A stretch of 7,187 bases of DNA from Campylobacterales bacterium. GTDB lineage: Bacteria > Campylobacterota > Campylobacteria > Campylobacterales > Hydrogenimonadaceae. This document shows positions 1 to 4,784 of this stretch, one piece after another. Position 1 is the first letter of the stretch. The number at the start of each line of letters is the position of its first letter. Where the stretch lies: NCBI GenBank assembly GCA_027067015.1, contig JAMOMS010000239.1, positions 1 to 7,187 of the forward strand, written 5' to 3'. The notes under the pieces were generated by a model. That model did no database searches and had not been told where the DNA came from. It was given only the letters and a program-made list of their open reading frames with translations. Position numbers and translations under genes: made by a program.

Positions 1-174
1 GACAAAAAGGGCCCACAGTGTGCTGAAACGGCCAAACGTCTCAACCCCAAGGTGGCGCGCGACCAGCAAAAAGGCAAGAAAACTGATCGCCTGGGCCGTG
101 ACGTTGCCGGTAAACACTTTCAGAAAGTCCCGCACGTGGGTATGGCTTAAGCGATTTTTTACCCAATGAAACAT
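1..174 (-). CDS. Polysaccharide flippase (Wzx/MATE-like), N-terminal fragment cut by window edge
   Basis: Reading the minus strand from the ATG at 174-172 gives 58 uninterrupted codons to the left edge; the rest of the gene lies outside. The peptide starts MFHWVKNRLSHTHVRDFL and continues into a hydrophobic stretch with the motif SFLAFLLVARHLGVETFG (about residues 32-49). A short cytoplasmic lead, then a first helix ending in 'ARxLG.xxFG' is the usual N-terminus of oligosaccharide flippases of the MATE/MOP superfamily, which move lipid-linked sugar units across the inner membrane. The start was chosen because it opens this recognisable N-terminus; an in-frame TTG lies 15 bases upstream. The Shine-Dalgarno is weak (TAAGA before the ATG). 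It is transcribed away from the copper ATPase across a 58-base gap. Its link to lipopolysaccharide fits the heptose genes at the other end of the window, but the substrate cannot be told from this fragment. Confidence 0.75.
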   Translation of the reverse strand, partial: MFHWVKNRLSHTHVRDFLKVFTGNVTAQAISFLAFLLVARHLGVETFGRFSTLWALFV

Positions 175-196
175 ACGACATCTTAGCAAATGATTG

Positions 197-202
197 GTTA
201 TA
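197..202 (-). promoter_or_regulatory. Possible -10 box for the divergent flippase gene
   Basis: On the minus strand bases 202-197 read TATAAC (5 of 6 to consensus), 22 bases before the flippase ATG at 174. It shares four bases with the plus-strand TATAAT, so the two promoters would occlude one another. No -35 element is obvious. The call is weak because an AT-rich near-palindrome yields such a match on both strands by chance. Confidence 0.3.
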
Positions 203-204
203 AT
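199..204 (+). promoter_or_regulatory. -10 box of the ccoI promoter
   Basis: A perfect TATAAT lies 28 bases before the GTG start of the copper ATPase. A partial -35 match, ACGACA at 175-180 (4 of 6 to TTGACA), is 18 bases upstream. Transcription would begin near 211 and leave a leader of about 20 bases that includes the GAGG Shine-Dalgarno at 222-225. Confidence 0.55.
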
Positions 205-232
205 TGGGCCAAATTACCAATGAGGAACTGTC

Positions 233-2644
233 GTGGCCAAAGTCGCCTGTACCCACTGCCATCTGGAGTTTGACGAATCGGTGATGATTGTCGAAAAAGA
301 GGGGGATAAGACCCTCTACTTTTGTTGCAAGGGATGCCAGGGGGTTTACCATCTTCTTAGAAGCGAGGGGTTGGATACCTTTTATGAGAAGCTGGGCAAA
401 AATACCCTGGAGCCGCCCAAGGCCGAGGCGGGAGAGGATTTGCACAAGTTTGACCTGGACGGCTTTAGGAAAAAGTATGTCATAGAGCGCCAGGACGGGC
501 TGAATGAGATCTATCTTATTATCGAAGGGATCCACTGCGCGGCCTGCGTGTGGCTCAATGAAAAGGTTTTGCACCAAACGCCGGGTGTTATTGAAGCCAC
601 CATCAACTACACCACCAACAAGGCCCACGTGGTGTGGGACCCCGAAGAGATTAAGCTGAGCCAGATCATCGAAAAGATTCGGGCCATCGGCTACAACGCC
701 TACCCTTACGACCCCAAGGTGCAGGAGCAAAGGGCCTACAAGGCCCGGCGGGATTATTACGCCAGACTGCTGGTGGCCATTTTCGCTACCATGAACATCA
801 TGTGGATCGCCGTGGCGCAGTATACGGGGATGTTTACCGGTATGCGCAGTGACGTTAAAAGCGTGTTGAATTTTGCCGAATGGGTGTTGGCCACCCCCAC
901 GCTCTTTTACAGCGGGTGGGTCTTTTTCAGGGGCGCGTGGTACGGGCTGAAGAACCGTTTTATCAACATGGATGTGCTGGTGGCCACCGGGGCGAGCCTG
1001 GCGTATGCCTATTCGCTCTGGGCCATGATCACCCAAAAAGGGGAGGTCTATTTTGACTCGGTCACCATGATTATTACTTTCGTGTTGGCGGGCAAGTACC
1101 TGGAGGTGCTGAGCAAAAAACGGGCCGCCGATACGATGGACGCGCTCTCTAATGCCCTGCCCACCGAGGTAACGGTGGTGCAGGAAGGCGAAAAAGCGGT
1201 TATTCCCGTCGAAGAGGTGCGTCCGGGTGACGTGATTGAGGTGCGCCCCGGGGAGAAGGTGGCCATTGACGGCGTGGTGACGGCCGGGGAGGGGAGCTTT
1301 GACGAAAGCTCGCTCACCGGTGAGAGTGAGCCCGTTTTCAAAAAGCCGGGTGACGAGATTATCAGCGGCGCCGTGGCGTTGGACGGGGTGGTGCGCTATG
1401 AGGCCACCAAGGATTACAGCTCCTCCATGCTGAGCACCCTGGTGGGATTGCTGGAGGAGTCTTTGACCAAAAAGCCCAGAATCGAGCAGTTGGCCAATGA
1501 GGTCTCCGGTTATTTCTCCATCACCATACTTACCATCGCGGCGCTGACCTTCGCGGGGTGGTACTGGATGACGGGTGACTTTGAGCGGGCCTTGGTGGTG
1601 AGTATTTCGGTTATTGTCATCGCCTGCCCCTGCGCCCTGGGGCTGGCTACGCCGGTGGCCACGCTCATTGGCATCAACCTGGCCGCCAGGCGGGGGGTGC
1701 TTTTTAAAGAGGCGGCCTTCATTGAAACCATGGCCAAGGCCGACACGCTGGTATTAGATAAAACCGGCACCATCACCGAGGGCAAGCCCCACGTGGTCAG
1801 CTACAAAGAGTACGCTCCATACGATGCCAACCTGCTCTACAGCCTTGTTAAAAGCTCCATTCACCCGGTGAGCAAGGGGATTGAAACCTATCTCAAAGAG
1901 CACCATGAAGCGCTCAAAGAGGTGGCTTTGGATGAGGTGAAACAGGTGCAGGCCAAGGGTATTCGGGCCAAGGCGGGGGCGCATGAACTACTGGGCGGCA
2001 ACGCCAGGCTGATGGCCGATTTTGGTCTGGGTGTTGAGGATGAGAGCGAGTTTTCCCTCTTCTATTTTGCCGTAGACGGTCGGGTCGTGGCCCGGTTTGA
2101 ACTGCGCGATCTTCCCAAAGCCGGCGCCAAAGAGGCAATTGAGGCGATACGAAAGCTTGGGGTTGATATTGTGATGCTGACCGGCGACAACGAAAAAGCG
2201 GCGGCCAGGGTCGCCCGGGAAGTTGGCGTGCCCCGCTACAGGGCGGGGCTTTTTCCGGAGCAGAAGGCCAAAGAGATCGAAACGCTCCATGCCGAGGGGC
2301 GTATTGTCGTGATGGCGGGTGACGGGATCAACGACGCGCTGGCGCTATCCAAAAGCGATATCGCCATCGCTATGGGGAGCGGTTCGGACGTGGCGTTGGA
2401 AGTCAGCGACGTGGTGATACTGGATGATCGCATCACCTCTTTGCGGGACGCCTTTTTGATCAGTCGCCGAACCTTCAAATTTGTCAAGCAAAATCTCGCC
2501 CTCTCGGTTGTCTACAACTCCATTACCATTCCTCTGGCGGTGGCGGGATATGTGATTCCGCTGGTGGCGGCGTTGTCGATGAGCCTGAGCTCTTTGTTGG
2601 TGGTGGGCAACAGTATGCGCATCAAAGCCGGCTTCAAACCGTGA
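233..2644 (+). CDS. ccoI: CcoI/FixI-type copper-transporting P1B ATPase (cbb3 oxidase assembly)
   Basis: This 803-residue heavy-metal P-type ATPase moves a metal, most likely Cu(I), out of the cytoplasm across the inner membrane. An N-terminal cysteine-rich metal-binding domain (C6/C9 and CCKGC at 31-35) is followed by a heavy-metal-associated domain (about 92-160) with the motif GIHCAAC (C102, C105). Eight membrane helices follow, near residues 179-198, 212-234, 246-266, 273-293, 427-446, 452-480, 755-774 and 776-796. Core motifs are intact: TGES 362-365, CPC 465-467 in helix 6, phosphorylation site D509 in DKTGT, HP 544-545, GDGIND 696-701, YN 761-762 in helix 7 and MSLSS from 783 in helix 8. 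The double N-terminal domain with HCAAC is typical of FixI/CcoI, which loads copper for cbb3 oxidase rather than detoxifying. The downstream ccoS supports this. The start is GTG at 233 with GAGG seven bases upstream. The less likely alternative is a general CopA exporter. Confidence 0.88.
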   Translation: MAKVACTHCHLEFDESVMIVEKEGDKTLYFCCKGCQGVYHLLRSEGLDTFYEKLGKNTLEPPKAEAGEDLHKFDLDGFRKKYVIERQDGLNEIYLIIEGIHCAACVWLNEKVLHQTPGVIEATINYTTNKAHVVWDPEEIKLSQIIEKIRAIGYNAYPYDPKVQEQRAYKARRDYYARLLVAIFATMNIMWIAVAQYTGMFTGMRSDVKSVLNFAEWVLATPTLFYSGWVFFRGAWYGLKNRFINMDVLVATGASLAYAYSLWAMITQKGEVYFDSVTMIITFVLAGKYLEVLSKKRAADTMDALSNALPTEVTVVQEGEKAVIPVEEVRPGDVIEVRPGEKVAIDGVVTAGEGSFDESSLTGESEPVFKKPGDEIISGAVALDGVVRYEATKDYSSSMLSTLVGLLEESLTKKPRIEQLANEVSGYFSITILTIAALTFAGWYWMTGDFERALVVSISVIVIACPCALGLATPVATLIGINLAARRGVLFKEAAFIETMAKADTLVLDKTGTITEGKPHVVSYKEYAPYDANLLYSLVKSSIHPVSKGIETYLKEHHEALKEVALDEVKQVQAKGIRAKAGAHELLGGNARLMADFGLGVEDESEFSLFYFAVDGRVVARFELRDLPKAGAKEAIEAIRKLGVDIVMLTGDNEKAAARVAREVGVPRYRAGLFPEQKAKEIETLHAEGRIVVMAGDGINDALALSKSDIAIAMGSGSDVALEVSDVVILDDRITSLRDAFLISRRTFKFVKQNLALSVVYNSITIPLAVAGYVIPLVAALSMSLSSLLVVGNSMRIKAGFKP

Positions 2645-2648
2645 GGGG

Positions 2649-2657
2649 TGGTATAAT
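2649..2657 (+). promoter_or_regulatory. Extended -10 promoter ahead of the Uma2 gene
   Basis: TGGTATAAT is a perfect extended -10 element (TGn-TATAAT), five bases after the ccoI stop codon. No -35 match is found at normal spacing, which extended -10 promoters often do without. Initiation near 2664 would leave a leader of about 18 bases containing the GAGGAGG Shine-Dalgarno at 2669-2675. The downstream genes could therefore be transcribed independently of ccoI. Confidence 0.5.
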
Positions 2658-2681
2658 ATCGGCAGATCGAGGAGGACGGGT

Positions 2682-3227
2682 ATGGACGCGATAAAACTGG
2701 AATCACTGCCCCATTATACCTACGAGGATTACAAAACATGGGACGGGGAGTGGGAGCTGATTTACGGGGTGCCCCACGCCATGGCCCCTTCGCCGGTGAA
2801 ACGGCACCAGAAACTGATTGGTGACATTTATATGCAGTTGCGAACGGGTTTGGGGACGTGCGAAGAGTGTGAGGTATTGCTGGAAGAGGATTGGAAAGTA
2901 CGCAGTGATTTGGTGCTTCGTCCCGATGTGGCGGTGGTGTGTCATGACATGGAGACGCGTTTTATCGCCAAAACCCCTGCCGTTATTTTTGAGGTGCTCA
3001 GCCCCGCCACCGCCGGACGGGATGAGAATTTGAAGTTTGGCATCTACGAAAAAGAGGGGGTGGCGTATTACGTTTTAATCTATCCCGATGAATTGATGGC
3101 CCGCATCTATCGCAACGAAAAGGGATTCGTGAAAATGGGCGAGTTTGAAAAGGAGCGGGTGAGACTGCGATGGGAAGGGTGTGAGGTAGACTTTGATTTT
3201 GGCACGCTTTTTGAGAGGTTTCGTTAA
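2682..3227 (+). CDS. Uma2-family (DUF820) PD-(D/E)XK nuclease-fold protein
   Basis: The 181-residue product has the full length and layout of the Uma2 family: an N-terminal 'Y.W...WELIYGVPHAMAPSP' segment with E25, H42 in 'VKRHQKL', then RPDVAVV (D82), VIFEVLSP (E104) and RDENLKFGIYEKEGVAYYVLI with K118. D82, E104 and a following lysine fit the metal-binding core of the PD-(D/E)XK nuclease fold. The family is widespread in cyanobacteria and scattered elsewhere, with a largely unknown biological role; some members have been proposed as endonucleases or parts of mobile elements. The ATG is preceded by a strong GAGGAGG six bases upstream. It lies 37 bases after ccoI and 70 bases before the next gene, has its own candidate promoter, and interrupts an otherwise metabolic operon, so it may be a later insertion. 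No toxin-antitoxin partner or transposase is visible beside it. Nuclease activity is inferred from fold residues only. Confidence 0.82.
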   Translation: MDAIKLESLPHYTYEDYKTWDGEWELIYGVPHAMAPSPVKRHQKLIGDIYMQLRTGLGTCEECEVLLEEDWKVRSDLVLRPDVAVVCHDMETRFIAKTPAVIFEVLSPATAGRDENLKFGIYEKEGVAYYVLIYPDELMARIYRNEKGFVKMGEFEKERVRLRWEGCEVDFDFGTLFERFR

Positions 3228-3297
3228 CGGCGCGCTTTAAGCCCCCGTGTAGCCACGGCGTGATAGCATTGATAAAACGTTAGCAAAAGGAGCGGTG
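3228..3297 (+). other. 70-base intergenic gap with a weak hairpin
   Basis: This is the largest gap in the window. It holds a small stem-loop, CCGTG-TAGC-CACGG (3245-3258, 5 bp stem, 4-base loop), not followed by a run of T and so not a convincing intrinsic terminator. Downstream are weak -10-like strings (TGATAAAAC, 3270-3278) with no -35 partner, and then the Shine-Dalgarno of the next gene. Confidence 0.3.
3288..3292 (+). promoter_or_regulatory. Shine-Dalgarno that decides the FTR start
   Basis: AGGAG ends two bases before a GTG at 3295 but five bases before the ATG at 3298. Only the ATG has workable spacing, so the protein should start MQQIDMSS with a single methionine. Confidence 0.7.
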
Positions 3298-3636
3298 ATG
3301 CAACAGATTGATATGAGTTCAGACGAGTTTTTGGCGGAGCTGGAGAAGACCAAAAAATTTACCGACAAGGTGTGCAGGCAGTTTGGGTGGGTCTACAACC
3401 CCAACGAGGATGTGAATGAAGGGGTCCTGATGGGGTTGGCTAGGCACAAGATGCTTTACGGTAAGCGGTTTTGTCCCTGTTTTATGGTGGTAGAGGATGA
3501 AAACGGCAAACACAAAAGCGCCGATGATCGCATCTGCCCCTGCAAACCGGCCATTGAAAAGGAGATCCCCGAAGAGGGCAAGTGCCACTGCGGGATCTTC
3601 TGCACCCCCGAATACGCGCAAAGCCACGACCATTAA
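3298..3636 (+). CDS. Ferredoxin:thioredoxin reductase, catalytic (beta) subunit
   Basis: The 112-residue product carries the complete six-cysteine signature of the FTR catalytic chain: CPC at 59-61, CPC at 80-82 and CHC at 96-98. By analogy with the plant enzyme, C59, C80, C82 and C96 bind the [4Fe-4S] cluster, and C61 and C98 form the redox-active disulfide that is reduced by ferredoxin electrons and passed to a thioredoxin. Two more cysteines are present, C26 and C102, the latter in CHCGIFC. No variable (alpha) subunit and no ferredoxin or thioredoxin gene is in the window; non-photosynthetic bacteria often have a catalytic chain without the plant-type partner. The gene is followed after nine bases by a Dabb protein whose Shine-Dalgarno overlaps this stop codon, so the two are probably co-translated. 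Placement between cytochrome oxidase assembly genes suggests a thiol redox role in the same cells, but the physiological target is unknown. Confidence 0.9.
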   Translation: MQQIDMSSDEFLAELEKTKKFTDKVCRQFGWVYNPNEDVNEGVLMGLARHKMLYGKRFCPCFMVVEDENGKHKSADDRICPCKPAIEKEIPEEGKCHCGIFCTPEYAQSHDH

Positions 3637-3645
3637 GGAGAGGCT

Positions 3646-3936
3646 ATGGTGGTACATATTGTGATGTTTCGCTTCAAAGAAGAGAACAAGGAGGCCAATA
3701 TCCAAAAAGTCAGGGCCCTGCTTGAAGCATTGCCCGAAAAGATTTCGACGCTAAAGAGCATGGATGTGGGGGTGGACGCCGTCCACTCCGAGCGCTCGAT
3801 GGATCTGGTGCTGACCTCCAAGTTTGAGGATTGGGACGGACTGGAGGCTTACCGCATCCATCCGGCTCACATGGAGGTTGTCGCGCTCATTAAAGAGGTG
3901 ACGATAGAGAGTCGCGTGGTCGATTACGAGAGGTAG
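3646..3936 (+). CDS. Dabb-family (stress-responsive alpha/beta barrel) protein
   Basis: The 96-residue product is a full-length single Dabb domain, a dimeric alpha-beta barrel of the ferredoxin-like type. Recognisable features are the first strand MVVHIVMFRFK with H4, a helix rich in Lys/Glu/Leu (about 13-29), a strand region around 52-60 and the segment YRIHPAHMEVV (69-79) with H72 and H75, as in this family. Dabb proteins are small and soluble; most have no known reaction, although relatives include a plant polyketide cyclase and stress-induced proteins. The start is ATG with AAGGAG five bases upstream, overlapping the FTR stop. The stop is followed after three bases by ccoS, so it sits firmly inside the operon. 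I cannot assign a substrate. Confidence 0.82.
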   Translation: MVVHIVMFRFKEENKEANIQKVRALLEALPEKISTLKSMDVGVDAVHSERSMDLVLTSKFEDWDGLEAYRIHPAHMEVVALIKEVTIESRVVDYER

Positions 3937-3939
3937 GCG

Positions 3940-4170
3940 ATGAGCAGTGGAATTTTGGCCATGATGCTGGGGGTCTCCACCCTGCTGGGGGCCTTTGGGC
4001 TTTTCGCGCTTCTTTGGGGTCATAAGACGGGGCAGTTTGATGACAAACACAAATTTCTTGACGGCGCCCTTTATGACGGCGAAGAGGAGCTCAAAGACGC
4101 GGTGTTGATGGAAGAGAAGCGCAAAAAACTTTCTGCCAAACGCAAAGACAAACGGGTGATGCCCGATTAA
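3940..4170 (+). CDS. ccoS: cbb3-type cytochrome oxidase assembly protein CcoS
   Basis: The 76-residue product has one N-terminal membrane helix (about 5-26, GILAMMLGVSTLLGAFGLFALL) followed directly by the family hallmark WGHKTGQFDD (26-35), then an acidic and lysine-rich cytoplasmic tail. CcoS is needed for cofactor insertion into cbb3-type cytochrome c oxidase in the inner membrane; in Rhodobacter capsulatus its loss gives an oxidase lacking haem and copper cofactors. Here it is three bases after the Dabb gene, with GAGAGG six bases before the ATG. In many proteobacteria ccoS sits directly beside ccoI in ccoGHIS clusters; here about 1.3 kb and three genes separate them. The tail with DGALYDGEEELKDAV resembles the longer epsilonproteobacterial form. 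The oxidase structural genes and ccoG/ccoH are not in the window. Confidence 0.92.
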   Translation: MSSGILAMMLGVSTLLGAFGLFALLWGHKTGQFDDKHKFLDGALYDGEEELKDAVLMEEKRKKLSAKRKDKRVMPD

Positions 4171-4174
4171 AGGA
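4170..4174 (+). promoter_or_regulatory. Shine-Dalgarno of the 40-residue membrane protein
   Basis: AAGGA begins on the last base of the ccoS stop codon and ends five bases before the ATG at 4180. With the overlap at the far end of the reading frame, it argues that the small frame is translated. Confidence 0.6.
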
Positions 4175-4179
4175 AGAGG

Positions 4180-4302
4180 ATGCCGGCGGGAATGCCGATG
4201 GGCGGTCATGCTATCAATACCGGCGCACTGCCGGGCTTTTTGACCTGGGCGGGGCTTATTTTGATGATCATGATGCTGGTGTGGTTGCTGGAGCGGCGGT
4301 GA
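4180..4302 (+). CDS. Small single-pass membrane protein, 40 residues, unknown
   Basis: I do not recognise a family. The frame opens with ATG after a good AAGGA Shine-Dalgarno and closes at TGA, overlapping the gmhB start by four bases. The product begins MPAGMPMGGHAINTGALPGF (a Gly/Met/Pro-rich segment with one His and no Lys or Arg). It continues with one strongly hydrophobic helix, about residues 20-37 (FLTWAGLILMIMMLVWLL), and ends ERR. By the positive-inside rule the C-terminus is probably cytoplasmic and the N-terminal 19 residues periplasmic. It is methionine-rich: eight Met, three in the first seven residues and three in the helix. It lies nine bases after ccoS, so it may be a small accessory or assembly factor of the cbb3 oxidase (compare the small subunits CcoQ, CcoM and CcoH in size), but no sequence motif proves this. 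It could also exist mainly to couple translation into gmhB. Confidence 0.6.
   Translation: MPAGMPMGGHAINTGALPGFLTWAGLILMIMMLVWLLERR
4290..4293 (+). promoter_or_regulatory. Shine-Dalgarno that decides the gmhB start
   Basis: GGAG lies five bases before the GTG at 4299. This places the start at MRKALFLDRDG, the standard beginning of the family, rather than at the GTG at 4281, which would add six residues and has no Shine-Dalgarno. Confidence 0.65.
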
Positions 4303-4784
4303 GAAAAGCGCTCTTTTTGGACCGTGACGGGGTGATCAATATCGATCACGGTTATGTGAGCCGTGTGGAGGATTTTGAGTTCGTACCGGGTGTGTTGACG
4401 TTTATCAAAACAGCGCAAGAGAAGGGGTATCTGCCTATTGTGGTCACCAACCAGTCGGGAATCGGCCGGGGGTATTATGACGAGGCCGATTTTTGGCGAC
4501 TGAGCGGGTATATGATAGAAAGAATGCAAGAAGAGGGCATCAAAATGGACAAAGAGCAGATCTTCTTTTGTCCCCACCGGCCCGACGAAGGGTGCAACTG
4601 CCGCAAACCCAAGCCCGGTATGTTGCTCTCGGCCAAAGCGCGATTTGATATTGATATGGCCCAATCGGTGATGATCGGCGACAAAGAGAGCGATATGGAA
4701 GCGGCCAAGCAAGCCGGGGTGGGGCGTACCGTTTTGGTCGAGAAGAACAAACCCATTGAGAGAAAGGTGGTCGATGAACTTTGA
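4299..4784 (+). CDS. gmhB: D-glycero-D-manno-heptose-1,7-bisphosphate 7-phosphatase
   Basis: This is a HAD-superfamily phosphatase of 161 residues that removes the 7-phosphate from heptose 1,7-bisphosphate, the step between the two activities of HldE in ADP-heptose synthesis. The motifs are complete: FLDRDGVIN with nucleophile D8 and acid/base D10; TNQSGIGRGY from T50; a CPH...CNC zinc site (C91, H93, C99, C101); CRKPKPG with the motif III lysine (101-107); and GDKESD at 127-132. The enzyme is cytoplasmic. The GTG start at 4299 is set by a GGAG five bases upstream and overlaps the TGA of the preceding small membrane protein as GTGA. Its own end overlaps hldD by 11 bases. It is slightly shorter than the E. 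coli enzyme, about 190 residues, as is usual in this phylum. Specificity for the beta rather than alpha anomer is assumed from the HldE partner. Confidence 0.93.
   Translation: MRKALFLDRDGVINIDHGYVSRVEDFEFVPGVLTFIKTAQEKGYLPIVVTNQSGIGRGYYDEADFWRLSGYMIERMQEEGIKMDKEQIFFCPHRPDEGCNCRKPKPGMLLSAKARFDIDMAQSVMIGDKESDMEAAKQAGVGRTVLVEKNKPIERKVVDEL

Larger units (their letters stand above)
193..221. promoter_or_regulatory. Imperfect dyad over the divergent promoter, candidate operator
   Basis: The outer arms ATTGGT (193-198) and ACCAAT (216-221) are exact reverse complements separated by 17 bases. A second, smaller palindrome, TTGGGCCAA (204-212), sits inside, with its centre one base off that of the outer arms. 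The element covers the -10 boxes of both divergent promoters and reaches the Shine-Dalgarno of the copper ATPase. A protein bound here could control both directions. The sequence does not match a binding site I can name, for example the FNR/Crp type TTGAT-N4-ATCAA. The operator role is inference. Confidence 0.35.

Noticed and set aside
1..150. A plus-strand open frame (D K K G P Q C ...) ending in TAA at 148-150, as if an upstream gene ended here.
   Set aside because: The minus strand of the same bases gives a clear flippase N-terminus with a start codon and a hydrophobic helix, whereas the plus frame is a lysine-rich sequence with no family resemblance.
41..1036. A 331-codon open frame on the minus strand, antisense to ccoI.
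   Set aside because: It lies antisense to an unmistakable P-type ATPase, its product is a His/Gly/Pro-rich string without a recognisable domain, and its beginning overlaps the flippase N-terminus in another frame. It is a shadow of GC-biased codon use.
3295..3297. GTG at 3295 as the start of the FTR subunit.
   Set aside because: It is only two bases from AGGAG; the ATG directly after it has the usual five-base spacing.
3228..3297. Intrinsic terminator after Uma2.
   Set aside because: The stem is only 5 bp and no T-run follows it, so it does not meet the usual form of a rho-independent terminator.
3319..3705. A 128-codon minus-strand open frame across the FTR and Dabb junction.
   Set aside because: It covers two well-supported plus-strand genes with good ribosome-binding sites and has no recognisable domain of its own.
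4281..4298. GTG at 4281 as the gmhB start (MVAGAAVRKAL...).
   Set aside because: No Shine-Dalgarno sits before it, whereas GGAG lies five bases before the GTG at 4299, which begins exactly at the family N-terminus MRKALFLDRDG.
4756..4773. TTG at 4756 as the hldD start (adds MRERWS).
   Set aside because: ATG at 4774 has AAAGG at good spacing and the normal short lead to the TGGAGFIG motif.
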